Source: a virus. From it: a stretch of 64,000 bases of DNA. Under the pieces are notes generated by a model. The model was given only the letters and a program-made list of their open reading frames with translations. It searched no databases and was not told the origin of the DNA. The DNA lies in IMG/VR virus record IMGVR_UViG_3300031616_000001, positions 1-64,000 of that record. One strand, 5' to 3'. Numbering within the stretch: position 1 is the stretch's first letter; each line of letters opens with the position of its first letter. This document shows, piece by piece, positions 32,634-40,375 of this stretch. The position numbers and the translations under genes are program-made.

Positions 32634-33496
32634 GACGTCGCCAGCACATGATCGCGTGCCACCTTGAAGCCGGCGGCATGCAGGTGGCCGCCACCGCCGT
32701 ACTCGACGGCGATCGCGCTGACGTCGATGCCATCGGGTGCCGAACGCAGGCCGAAGATGCGCGATTCAGCTGTGTCCCAGTACGTCGCCGCGAAAGGCCT
32801 GCCGACAGCCAACGTGCCGGCGGCATCGCTCACCATCGTGTAGGGCAGTGAAGCGACTGGCACGAAGTAGCCGCCGATCTGCATCTCGCGTGTGCAGACC
32901 TTCAGAAGCTCGGCGATGTCCTTGTGATGCTTGCGCTCGATCGCCGCGCCGGCCACGGTCATCTTCAGCAGCTCCGCCTGATCGGCAGACATGAGCCGAT
33001 CCCATTGGTCGAAGGTGTACTCGTAGCTGAAGACGTTGGCCTGGATCTCGCGGGTGTTCGGCAACTTGAAGCGCCATAGATCGCGGTCCTCGATGTGCCC
33101 AAGCAGTAGCGGTCGGTCCTCGCCAGGGAAAAGAAAGTCCCATGCGAGAGTTGCGCCACTGCGATCCAGATCGCAGTACCAGACCGCTTTGCGAGCCACC
33201 CCGTAGGCCATGGCATCGAACTCGTGCGGCTCGAAGACTGGACGCAGGTCTTCGATGGCGGTCTTGTGGTGGTCGATCAGCGTAACGCTGTTGGCCTGCT
33301 CCAGCATCCGAGCCACCACCGGCGCCTTGTAGCTGAAGTCCACCAAGTACACGTCGCGGCCGGTCACGTCGGGCGGGTCTTGCTGATACACGCCTGCCAC
33401 GTAGTCTGCGCCGGCGCGATACTTGCGCCAGAAGCACCAGGCGGCGCTGAAGCCATCTGCGCAATTGCCGTGGTAGATGATGAGAGGTCTGGTCAT
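32630..33496 (-). CDS. DHH-family phosphoesterase
   Basis: 288 residues. MTRPLIIYHGNCADGFSAAW gives the N-terminal DxD-type start; SVTLIDHHKTAIEDL is the DHH motif; LLGHIEDRDLW an additional Asp; and VEYGGGGHLHAAGFKV is the DHHA1 C-terminal motif. Metal-dependent phosphodiesterases of this kind include nano-RNases, c-di-AMP/pApA hydrolases and RecJ. The short size and DHHA1 tail favour an oligonucleotide or dinucleotide substrate over RecJ-like DNA. Possibly counters nucleotide signalling in host defence (inference). Confidence 0.85.
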   Translation of the reverse strand: MTRPLIIYHGNCADGFSAAWCFWRKYRAGADYVAGVYQQDPPDVTGRDVYLVDFSYKAPVVARMLEQANSVTLIDHHKTAIEDLRPVFEPHEFDAMAYGVARKAVWYCDLDRSGATLAWDFLFPGEDRPLLLGHIEDRDLWRFKLPNTREIQANVFSYEYTFDQWDRLMSADQAELLKMTVAGAAIERKHHKDIAELLKVCTREMQIGGYFVPVASLPYTMVSDAAGTLAVGRPFAATYWDTAESRIFGLRSAPDGIDVSAIAVEYGGGGHLHAAGFKVARDHVLATS

Positions 33497-33498
33497 GG

Positions 33499-33999
33499 TC
33501 AGTCGCTCGATGAGCTCGAAGATGAATCTGAGGAACTCGAATCTCTGCTCGACGAATTCGATTCGGGAGTGGTTGTCGGCGGATCGCTCGGCGTCGCCTT
33601 CGGCTCATCCCAGCTGTCGCTGGCCCCGCCGCCGGCGAACTGACCGCCGCCGCCCGAGCGGAACTCTTCAGGCGGCGGCGCCGGCTCGGCTACCGCGGCC
33701 GCCCCCATGAGTCCGAAGAGGCTCGCCGGCATCGAATCGTCGACGCGGCGATCGGTCACTGGCGGCGGGGCTGGCGGCTGACGGCTCGGAGGAGTCGTCC
33801 GCACGACGTCGCGCAGATACGGTGCCCGCGCCCACGGCCGATCGGGTTCGACGTACGCCGAGTGCGAGTGACGGCCGTATGGCCGTTTGAACTCGGCGGC
33901 ATAGTCGCGCTCCTGTCGGGTCGCGCGGAACGGATTCCACGGGAACGTGAAGAGCCGCTCGAACCAGGTGCGAGGCACCGTCTTGAAGATCTCTTCCAT
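33499..33999 (-). CDS. hypothetical protein with Ser/Asp tail
   Basis: 166 residues. N-terminus MEEIFKTVPRTWFERLFTFP (aromatic helix, perhaps membrane-proximal), Pro-rich middle, then a Gly-rich stretch and a low-complexity Ser/Asp tail (NSSSRDSSSSDSSSSSSSD). 'EFRSGGGGQFAGGGASDSWD' is common in phage proteins. No family. Confidence 0.5.
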   Translation of the reverse strand: MEEIFKTVPRTWFERLFTFPWNPFRATRQERDYAAEFKRPYGRHSHSAYVEPDRPWARAPYLRDVVRTTPPSRQPPAPPPVTDRRVDDSMPASLFGLMGAAAVAEPAPPPEEFRSGGGGQFAGGGASDSWDEPKATPSDPPTTTPESNSSSRDSSSSDSSSSSSSD

Positions 34000-34000
34000 G

Positions 34001-34348
34001 TCAGCCTCCTGCAGCCTCGGCAGCGCGGTCGTCTCGCTCGATCTGGGCGATGAGCAGCGCCGCGGCGCGCACCAGGTCTTCGCGTCGCGTCTTCGGCTTG
34101 CACTCGGCGCGGTCCCATGGCCAGACGCCGCCGGCATAGGACTCGAGGATCCATTTGCGAGAGACATTGCTCTCATCGGGGATCGGCAGGAGTTCCGCCG
34201 CCGAGTGGATGGCGTAGTAGCTTGCGGCCAGCGCGAGCTCGCCGAGATCGTGCTCGTCGTCGTGGGCGGCGTCATAGCCTTCGCCGGCCACCTGGCGCTG
34301 GCGCTCGGCGATCACGTCGTCCTGGGCGCGGGTTTGTGTCATGCGCAT
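34001..34348 (-). CDS. conserved phage early protein (AERxRQ family)
   Basis: 115 residues from the ATG at 34348. DDVIAERQRQVAGEGYDAAH and DDEHDLGELALAASYYA match the widespread phage pattern 'DVxxERxRQ..EG(W/Y)..xHDD.H..GELA.AA..YA', often found beside recombination genes. A DLVRAAALLIAQIERDDRA end is conserved. Function unknown. Confidence 0.75.
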   Translation of the reverse strand: MRMTQTRAQDDVIAERQRQVAGEGYDAAHDDEHDLGELALAASYYAIHSAAELLPIPDESNVSRKWILESYAGGVWPWDRAECKPKTRREDLVRAAALLIAQIERDDRAAEAAGG

Positions 34349-34358
34349 GGTCTGGTCC

Positions 34359-34523
34359 TCAGTAGCTTGGTGCGGGGTTGGTGAGGCCCGACGTCGGCGC
34401 CCGCATGTGCAGGCGTTCGTCGAGCCAGATGTCGAGGATCTCGTCGGCCGGCCGGTAGGGCAGCAGCGCATCACGGCGCAACGCCTCCTCGTTGATCAGC
34501 GGTGGCATCTCTCGCGAGGTCAT
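34359..34523 (-). CDS. small hypothetical protein
   Basis: 54 residues. Start at 34523 in an ATGA overlap. LLPYRPADEILDIWLDERLH then a Thr/Pro end. Helical. No family. Confidence 0.5.
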   Translation of the reverse strand: MTSREMPPLINEEALRRDALLPYRPADEILDIWLDERLHMRAPTSGLTNPAPSY

Positions 34524-34894
34524 GACCTTCTCCTGGATCTGATGTGCGCGTGCGAGCGCTTGACCCGTGCCCGCAGCGTCAACTTGGAATTGATGAGCCA
34601 GTGCGACGACGGCAGATCGACACCGACCGCGCGGTAGGCGGTGGTGATGAGAGGGATCGCCTGCAAGCGCTTCGCCCGTTCGCCTACGACGGCCCGCAGC
34701 GTTCCGAAGTGCTCGTGGTTCGCCGCGAACTCGCGGAAGAACGGCCACGCCGGCGGCGTCCACCTGGCCACGATCTCGAGTGCCATGTCTTCCACCTGGA
34801 AGCAGATGAAGTGGAAGCGCCACTTGTCGAGACGGCCACCCTTCACCACGCCCGCGGAGGGGATGGTGATGGGGCGGGCGACATCGAGCAGCAC
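34520..34894 (-). CDS. hypothetical protein
   Basis: 124 residues. Beta segments (WRFHFICFQVEDMALEIVAR) and a basic C-terminal tail (RVKRSHAHIRSRRRS). Codon use matches the neighbours. No family recognised. Confidence 0.45.
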   Translation of the reverse strand: MLLDVARPITIPSAGVVKGGRLDKWRFHFICFQVEDMALEIVARWTPPAWPFFREFAANHEHFGTLRAVVGERAKRLQAIPLITTAYRAVGVDLPSSHWLINSKLTLRARVKRSHAHIRSRRRS

Positions 34895-34906
34895 GGTGGC
34901 CCCCGG

Positions 34907-35206
34907 TCAGATCTTCGAGCTGCGCGGCTTCTCGGCCGGCCCCTTGCGGCCGGCTGCAACTGCCTCCGGCGTCCATTCGAACTCGGGCCGTTCCATGACC
35001 GGCTTGTTGCTCGTCGTATCCAAGCGATTGACGTCGAACCAATGCGAGTCGAGTGGCTTGCCGTCCTTGTCGACACCTGGGTTCACGATCGCCTGAATGC
35101 AGCCGTAGAGATCGAAACCGATGGACGTCACAGTGCCCTTGAATCCGGTCACTCGGTCTTTGACGGGCATGCCGAGCATGTCCAGATGCTTCTTGAGATT
35201 CACCAT
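34907..35206 (-). CDS. conserved phage protein of unknown function
   Basis: 99 residues. VKDRVTGFKGTVTSIGFDLY, GCIQAIVNPGVDKDGKPLDS and HWFDVNRLDTTSNKPV form a small beta-barrel-like pattern ('G(F)xGxVxxxxxDLYGCxQ...WFDxxRL') widespread in phages. No activity assigned. Confidence 0.7.
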   Translation of the reverse strand: MVNLKKHLDMLGMPVKDRVTGFKGTVTSIGFDLYGCIQAIVNPGVDKDGKPLDSHWFDVNRLDTTSNKPVMERPEFEWTPEAVAAGRKGPAEKPRSSKI

Positions 35207-35236
35207 GGTCTTCTCCTTTGGATGGATGAGGTCAGG

Positions 35237-35914
35237 TCAGTGCGTCGCTGCCGCGCCGTCGCCGGTGTTCTGTTCGATAAAGGCGTCGGTCGCAGCGCGG
35301 TGTGCATCGCTCTTCGTCTTGGTCTTCGCAGGCTTCTCGGGCTCGGCAGCCGGGCCGGTGCCGGGCGCACCGCTACCGGCAGCCGAGTCGATTGCGTCGT
35401 CTTCCAAGAGGCTCGGTGCGAGCAGCCGAATGAAGATGCTCTTCTTCTGGCTCGATCCCATCTTGCCGATGAAGCGCTCCGTGATATCCGCCGCTGACAG
35501 GATCGTGAAAGCGATGTCGACGAGACCGCCGTCATGGGGCGTGATATCGAAGTGCTTGACCTCGCAAAGCTGGACGATCATGTTCGACTCGCCGCCCGTC
35601 CCATAGTCCACGTGGAACGTGTAGCCGGTGAACTCGCGATCCCAGCGGATCGGATAGTGCAGATCCTTGAAACGAACGAATGCGAGGTCATTGGCCTCGA
35701 GTGCCATCTCGCCTTGTTCGCTCCCTTGGTCTGGGGTGGCCGAGAACAGGTGCTCGCGCAGGCTCTTGTGGAGCATGTCGAGGGCATGGTTCTTGGTGCG
35801 CCAACGGACCACAGTTCGCTGCGTAGTGACGAGAGCCTCGCCGTGCTTTTTCGAGTTGGTATCGAAGTCAACGCACAGAACTTCTGAGACGTCGGTGATT
35901 TCAAATTGGGGCAT
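35237..35914 (-). CDS. conserved phage protein of unknown function
   Basis: 225 residues. Mostly beta in the first 160 residues (FEITDVSEVLCVDFDTNSKK, MIVQLCEVKHFDITPHDGGL), then a Pro/Ala/Lys linker. No catalytic signature. It follows the only short intergenic gap in this part of the operon, which contains an operator-like site. Confidence 0.6.
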   Translation of the reverse strand: MPQFEITDVSEVLCVDFDTNSKKHGEALVTTQRTVVRWRTKNHALDMLHKSLREHLFSATPDQGSEQGEMALEANDLAFVRFKDLHYPIRWDREFTGYTFHVDYGTGGESNMIVQLCEVKHFDITPHDGGLVDIAFTILSAADITERFIGKMGSSQKKSIFIRLLAPSLLEDDAIDSAAGSGAPGTGPAAEPEKPAKTKTKSDAHRAATDAFIEQNTGDGAAATH

Positions 35915-35940
35915 GGGTTGCTTTCGGTGTGGTGAAGGTA

Positions 35941-35955
35941 CTTTGTAATGCTAAG
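35941..35955. promoter_or_regulatory. operator-like site in an early-operon gap
   Basis: CTTTGTAATGCTAAG, 14 of 15 bases identical to the site before cro and to one inside the 707-residue gene. It lies 27 bp upstream of the 225-residue gene start. Its position in a rare intergenic gap makes repressor or stoperator binding plausible. Confidence 0.55.
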
Positions 35956-35977
35956 TTACGCGGCGACTGGAATGGCA

Positions 35978-36379
35978 TCAGAAGGGCTGGTCGTTGTCGA
36001 TCTCGCGATGCGACGTCAGGAGGCGATGCCGGTCCGCGTCGGGCAAGTTGTTGATGGCCTCCTTCACGCTGTACGGTTTCATGGGCTCGTGCTTAATGTC
36101 GAATGCCGCAACTTGCGCCGTGGCTTCGTCGCACCAGTTAATCGAGTAGATCGCCGCGGCACCGAAGGATCTGGTGTGTGCTGCGATCTCGCGGATGCTG
36201 ACCACGCGCTCACCATTCCTGAATTCGCTTTCGCGCACTGTCACGGCTGGCACGTCGACGCGAATGAACGCGGTGCCTCCGAAAGCCTGCTCGTTGATGG
36301 CGCCAGCGATACGGGCGTGGCCGAAGAGCTCGACGACCGCGTAGAGCTGAGGAGACTGAAAGTCGTCGATGGAAGGCAT
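35978..36379 (-). CDS. conserved phage protein of unknown function
   Basis: 133 residues. YAVVELFGHARIAGAINEQA and FGGTAFIRVDVPAVTV are typical of a phage/plasmid family with a 'VELxGHxRxAGxxxEQxFGxxxxxRVDVPxV' start. A SFGAAAIYSINWCDE part follows. No agreed function. Confidence 0.7.
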   Translation of the reverse strand: MPSIDDFQSPQLYAVVELFGHARIAGAINEQAFGGTAFIRVDVPAVTVRESEFRNGERVVSIREIAAHTRSFGAAAIYSINWCDEATAQVAAFDIKHEPMKPYSVKEAINNLPDADRHRLLTSHREIDNDQPF

Positions 36380-36404
36380 TCTTTGGCTCCTGCGAGGATT
36401 GAAG

Positions 36405-36428
36405 AAAAAAGGGCGGCCTTGCGGCGCG
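36405..36428 (-). terminator. rho-independent-like terminator inside the early operon
   Basis: On the minus strand a GC-rich stem with a GCAA loop (GCCGCAAGGC) is followed by CCGCCCTTTTTTC. A larger inverted repeat at 36423-36476 may back it up. It lies in the 112-bp gap after the Ntn-hydrolase gene, the longest non-coding gap in the leftward operon apart from the pentamer modules. Confidence 0.55.
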
Positions 36429-36491
36429 ATCGGGGAATGGGTTCAGGGAGGGAGGAGGTTGTCCCGATCGGCGCGCCCCGGAAAATGGTTG

Positions 36492-37049
36492 CTAACTCGC
36501 TGGCGGCTTCGCCGGCAGTTCGACGAAATGGAACGGACCGGCCACGCCGGTGCTGAACGTCACGGCCGCATCCAGACCTGCCTGCAGACGTGCCATCGGA
36601 TCGGCGACGCCGCGCAGTGCGTGCATCGCGCCCATGGCGTAGCTTTCACCGCATCCGACGGCTGTGATGTCGTCGATGCACTCGGCGACCTGGAAGTCGC
36701 TGTGGATCGTGAACAGACTTCCGCGGAAGCCGACGATGAAGACACCGCCTTCATCGCGCCCGTTGACCGTCGTCGCGTATCCGCCGCTTTTCAGCGTTTC
36801 TCGGATGGCCGGCACCAGCGCCTTCACGGCGTACTCGAACGGCTGCTGACCTTCGACGATCGCCGGCGGCGACAGGTTGAACTGCAACAGCTGCAGCATC
36901 CTGAATGAAGACGTGCCTCCGATGATTAGGCCGCCGTTGAGGAACACCTTGCGGTCCTTGCGAATGCGCAGGTCCCAGCCGCCGACGCCGGCGCTGTCGG
37001 CACCGAGAATGATCTTGCCCTCGTGGGCGATACCGACGATGCAAGTCAT
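36492..37049 (-). CDS. proteasome/HslV-like Ntn-hydrolase
   Basis: 185 residues from the ATG at 37049. After Met removal, Thr1 begins TCIVGIAHEGKIILGADSAG; Asp is at 17 (GAD) and Lys at 33 (RKDRKV), the exact spacing of the catalytic Thr1-Asp17-Lys33 set of proteasome beta and HslV subunits. Later GVFIVGFRGSLFTIHSD and AVGCGESYAMGAMHAL correspond to the family's 'G.ly..d' strand and 'G.G..yA.gA' Ser/Gly turn near residue 135. No HslU or other ATPase is encoded beside it. It could self-assemble as a protease or amidase, or act with a host ATPase. Fold assignment fairly sure; substrate unknown. Confidence 0.75.
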   Translation of the reverse strand: MTCIVGIAHEGKIILGADSAGVGGWDLRIRKDRKVFLNGGLIIGGTSSFRMLQLLQFNLSPPAIVEGQQPFEYAVKALVPAIRETLKSGGYATTVNGRDEGGVFIVGFRGSLFTIHSDFQVAECIDDITAVGCGESYAMGAMHALRGVADPMARLQAGLDAAVTFSTGVAGPFHFVELPAKPPAS

Positions 37050-37429
37050 GCCGTGACTCCTCTGCGCGCGATCTCTTGTTTCAGCGCGTCTATCTCGGAC
37101 CCCGCGAACATGGTCTGCCGCACGGTGCCATCGTTCGCCGCGTACTCGGCTAGCATGCCGGGCACGAAGCCCCACGGCCGCGCAACTAAGTGGGAGGTGC
37201 AAAGCATTTCGATACCGAGGTACGTGAAGCGCATGCCGATGGCGACTGGCGGGTCGAACGCCATCAACGCAGCCACGGCTGCAGGCAGGGGAGTCACCGA
37301 CGGAGGCGGCACCGCGGATGCGGGTGCAGCCGTCCGGCGACGTTCGGCATTGCGCCCGTCGACGCGACCGCGGACGTAGATAAACACGAACGCGACGGCG
37401 ACGTAGAGGACTGCGGTTAGGCCGTCCAT
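37046..37429 (-). CDS. N-terminally membrane-anchored protein
   Basis: 127 residues. N-terminal hydrophobic helix about 3-20 (GLTAVLYVAVAFVFIYVR), then a basic linker, Pro-rich segment, and a beta region FTYLGIEMLCTSHLVARPWG with a helical end (SEIDALKQEIARRGV). Directly coupled (ATGA) to the Ntn-hydrolase gene, so the two may work together at the membrane. Confidence 0.6.
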   Translation of the reverse strand: MDGLTAVLYVAVAFVFIYVRGRVDGRNAERRRTAAPASAVPPPSVTPLPAAVAALMAFDPPVAIGMRFTYLGIEMLCTSHLVARPWGFVPGMLAEYAANDGTVRQTMFAGSEIDALKQEIARRGVTA

Positions 37430-37431
37430 GA

Positions 37432-39555
37432 TCAGGCGTCCACGTCGTCGAAGACACTGCGCGTGCCGTCGGCGTTCATGAGGGTGCCGTCCTCGGCATA
37501 GAACTGGCCACCCGTCAGCGGAACAGCGCGCAGCGCTGACTTGAGCGCGGCCATCTCATCGTGCGGCACGATCCATGGCCCCGGCTTGCCGGCTCGCGGC
37601 TTCAGGGCTGCCGACTTCATGACGGCGGCGACCGCGGCCAGCAAGGTTCCCGCCGTCTCCAGGTACTTCTTCATGTCGTAGAAGACCTCTGGCGGCGCAT
37701 CAGCAGCGTGCAGCTCGCCGGTCTGCCGCAGATAGCCGATGTACCCCTCATCTGAAGTGATCGAGATCGCCTGCAGCTGATAGTCGCCGAAGTACCTCTT
37801 GCTGGGGACCGATCCTGGCTCGCCGGCATAGCCAAGCGCTTGGAATCCAAGAGAGAAAACGAAGTCTGGCGTCGGTGGCAAAGCCGACGTGCGGATCTCG
37901 AGCCAGCCGACAGGCTTGTTCTGATCGAAGCCGATCAGGATGGGCACGCGCGTGGTGTCCTCGTTGAGTACGACGGGCAGCGTGCCGTCGCCGGGGCCGC
38001 CGGGCAGCGCGTCGGCGGCATCGGTCAGCGCGCCGTGAACCGTTTGGTCGCTGCCCGTCGCCATGTCGACACCGATGACAATCGTCTCACCCTGGTGCAA
38101 TACGTCAGCCATTTCGGCCGGCACGTATCCGCTCGGCGTATCGGCCAGCGCCAGCGCGGCCTTGACGTCGGCCACCTGCTCAACCAGCGGCGGCGCATCG
38201 CGGCTCGCGACCAGCTCGGCCAGGTAGCTGCGCAGGCTGACCAGCGTCGCGTCCTTCACGGCCTGCGCCGAGCCCACGAGGATCCCGAAGTTGGCGTCGT
38301 CGATTAGCCAGGCCTCGGTCTCTGCGATGATCTTCTCGACGTCGTCGACGTTGGCACCGGTGTAGTAGGGGATGCGGCCGACGTGGGCGATGACCAGCTG
38401 CTGGCGAATGCCGTCGATCTGCTGCATGGCCATTTGCGTGCGCTCGGCTGCCGCGGCTTGCTCGTCGCGAAGGCGCCGGGTTTCGGCGTCGGCGGTCTTC
38501 TGGTCGGTCTCGCGCTGCAGGACGACCCTGTGGAAGTCGTGGAGCTCATGCAGCGCCTTGTCGCGCGCCTTGACAGCCACGGCCGCGAACTCGCCGAGCT
38601 CATCGCCGACGGCAACGTGTTCGATCAACGTGACCAGCTCCAGCAGGCCGGCGGCCGACGACGTGAAGGCTCGGCGCTGGATGCGGTCGATCTCGGCCAC
38701 CAGTTCGCTTGCGGCGTCGCTGCGCGCGCGGCGATCGTCGGCGGCCCGCTGCTCGGCTGCGCGCTGCGCGTCGGCGACCCGACGCTGCTCGACGTCGGCG
38801 GCCTCGCGCTGCCGGCGCTCCTCGGCCTCGCGGGTGATGCGCTCGGCGTTCTCGCGCTCGAGTTGCGCGAGGCGCAGGCGGTTCGCTTCGGCCTCGGCTT
38901 CACGCTGCTCGGAAGACTTTGCAATGCTAAGTAAATCGGCCAACTTCAGGAGCGTCTCGGCCTTTGCGTTGACGGCGTGCGGCTCGAACTCTTCGAAGTC
39001 CGCGCCGACGACGATGCGCGCAACCATGTCGATGCGCTCCTGGATCTGCGCCGACGTCATGCCTACCGCGCGCACGGCGACGTTGGTGATGTCGGCGATG
39101 CGATCGCGGTGGCCGGCCTGGCGTTCGGCCTCGGCGGCGTCGCGCTCTGCCTTCTCACGCACCCTGCGCTGCTCGTCTGCGGTGATCTGCTGGTCGGCCG
39201 AGTTGTAGATCTCCTCGGTGATGCCGACGAATCGTTCGGCCTCGCTCTCCAGCCTGATGATCTTCTCGGCGACGCTGGCCTTCAATTCACGCTTTTTGTC
39301 GGCACAGCGCTTCTCGATGGTCGTCATCGTGCGCTTGAGCATCTGCCGATCCTTGCGGGCGCGGTCGTTGCCTTTGATCGTCGTCAAGTCGTAGGCGATG
39401 CCCTTGAGCTTGAGCATCTCGTTCAGGCCGTGGATGAGGTCCTTGTATTCCTCGAGCTCTGTCGAGACAAGTGCGACCTCGGTGCCCGGCGTTTTGTCGT
39501 CGACGACATCAGGGCCTGCCGTGCCCGCGGATTCTTCATTTTCGCTCATGGTCAC
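37432..39555 (-). CDS. large coiled-coil protein
   Basis: 707 residues. N-terminal ~110 residues helical (LIHGLNEMLKLKGIAYDLTT, KASVAEKIIRLESEAERFV), followed by a TolA-like Glu/Ala/Arg coiled coil to about residue 290. A central helical domain (about 290-440) follows, then a beta/alpha C-terminal domain (about 490-700, PVGWLEIRTSALPPTPDFV). The N-terminal part resembles coiled-coil proteins found beside RecT-type recombinases, and recT lies 4 kb upstream in the same operon. The C-terminal domain is not recognised; it may be a fusion. Confidence 0.6.
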   Translation of the reverse strand: MTMSENEESAGTAGPDVVDDKTPGTEVALVSTELEEYKDLIHGLNEMLKLKGIAYDLTTIKGNDRARKDRQMLKRTMTTIEKRCADKKRELKASVAEKIIRLESEAERFVGITEEIYNSADQQITADEQRRVREKAERDAAEAERQAGHRDRIADITNVAVRAVGMTSAQIQERIDMVARIVVGADFEEFEPHAVNAKAETLLKLADLLSIAKSSEQREAEAEANRLRLAQLERENAERITREAEERRQREAADVEQRRVADAQRAAEQRAADDRRARSDAASELVAEIDRIQRRAFTSSAAGLLELVTLIEHVAVGDELGEFAAVAVKARDKALHELHDFHRVVLQRETDQKTADAETRRLRDEQAAAAERTQMAMQQIDGIRQQLVIAHVGRIPYYTGANVDDVEKIIAETEAWLIDDANFGILVGSAQAVKDATLVSLRSYLAELVASRDAPPLVEQVADVKAALALADTPSGYVPAEMADVLHQGETIVIGVDMATGSDQTVHGALTDAADALPGGPGDGTLPVVLNEDTTRVPILIGFDQNKPVGWLEIRTSALPPTPDFVFSLGFQALGYAGEPGSVPSKRYFGDYQLQAISITSDEGYIGYLRQTGELHAADAPPEVFYDMKKYLETAGTLLAAVAAVMKSAALKPRAGKPGPWIVPHDEMAALKSALRAVPLTGGQFYAEDGTLMNADGTRSVFDDVDA
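38917..38931. promoter_or_regulatory. operator-like site inside coding sequence
   Basis: CTTTGCAATGCTAAG is the best match in the window to the 15-bp family and differs from the cro-proximal site at two positions. It is inside the 707-residue gene, where selection for codons alone would not give 14-base identity to other sites. Confidence 0.5.
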
Positions 39556-39565
39556 TCCGTTTGAA

Positions 39566-39799
39566 TCAAAGGTCTTGGTCGCGAGCGACGCGCATGCTCT
39601 GCCGATCGCGAGCCACGTCAGCCGCGCAATCCCTGTAGAGCAACTCGCTGCACGGCTTCGGATTCATGTTCTCGTAGCACCAGCACAGGTACTGCGGGTC
39701 CTTCTCGCCGATCTGTGATGGTGTGAGGCCGGGATACTTCCGGCTGCGCGCCATCGGCGCGTGGTCGAGGTCTTCGGCGACTGTCATTTCTAGTTCCAT
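39566..39799 (-). CDS. small ExoX-C-like protein
   Basis: 77 residues from the ATG at 39799 (TGATG junction; a TTG one codon earlier is possible). SRKYPGLTPSQIGEKDPQYL then CWCYENMNPKPCSELLYRDC resembles the small 'GKxKGxxxxEIxxxDPxYLxW' domain found at the C-terminus of ExoX-like and other phage proteins. Adjacent to recombination genes. Function not known. Confidence 0.5.
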   Translation of the reverse strand: MELEMTVAEDLDHAPMARSRKYPGLTPSQIGEKDPQYLCWCYENMNPKPCSELLYRDCAADVARDRQSMRVARDQDL

Positions 39800-40284
39800 C
39801 AAGAGGTAGGGATCTCGCGCTGCAGGCTGACCTGCTGCTTTGGCTTTGGCGGCTCGATCTCTTTCATCATGGCGGAAGCCTGTGAGAGAACGGCTGCACC
39901 AAGACGCATGACGTGCAACTGCTTGCTCTGCTCAATTTGCGTGAGCGTCTCGGCACGTACCATCGTCACACGCCGGATGCTCTTGCCTTGCTTGCGCGTG
40001 CCCTGCTTGAATCCCTTGATGTTCGTGTCCAGTCGCTCGACGCCAGTGAGCGCGCGAAAGCCGATCGTCGGAATTGCCGCGATCTCGATGTTGTGGCTGT
40101 TCAACATCTCTTTTCGCCAGGCGAGCGTGACGCACCGATAGCGGTTCGACTTCGGACTGAGCCCGATCACCGCCTCGATCTGCTCGTGCGTGAAGTCGGT
40201 GCCTTCTGCGATCTCTGGGAACGCAGTGCGCAGCTTCTTGACATCAGGGGCTGTTGGAACGCCCCCAAGAAACAACTTGCTCAT
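39799..40284 (-). CDS. hypothetical protein
   Basis: 161 residues; ATG at 40284 chosen for the SD AAAGGA upstream. Begins MSKLFLGGVPTAPDVKKLRT, then EIAEGTDFTHEQIEAVIGL and a basic segment KGFKQGTRKQGKSIRRVTMV. A conserved phage family by look, likely nucleic-acid binding; no named domain. Confidence 0.55.
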   Translation of the reverse strand: MSKLFLGGVPTAPDVKKLRTAFPEIAEGTDFTHEQIEAVIGLSPKSNRYRCVTLAWRKEMLNSHNIEIAAIPTIGFRALTGVERLDTNIKGFKQGTRKQGKSIRRVTMVRAETLTQIEQSKQLHVMRLGAAVLSQASAMMKEIEPPKPKQQVSLQREIPTS

Positions 40285-40300
40285 CTCGATTCCTTTCAAC

Positions 40301-40361
40301 TATGCGCGTAGCGCCCGTGCCCCGGCTTGCTCTGCAACGCCCGGCCACGCCTTGCCAGACC
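40301..40361 (-). repeat. degenerate fourth pentamer module
   Basis: A hairpin-forming TATGCGCGTA is followed by GCGCCC and pentamers of the form NNGCC or close to it: GTGCC, CCGGC, TTGCT, CTGCA, ACGCC, CGGCC, ACGCC, TTGCC, AGACC. The start matches the first full module (palindrome around TGCGC, then GCGCCC). It lies downstream of the 220-residue gene, in a 91-bp non-coding gap. Confidence 0.6.
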
Positions 40362-40375
40362 ACAACAAGACGGGA

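Noticed and set aside
38372-39208. 278-codon + strand Ser/Ala/Arg ORF
   Set aside because: Antisense frame of the coiled-coil region of the 707-residue gene.
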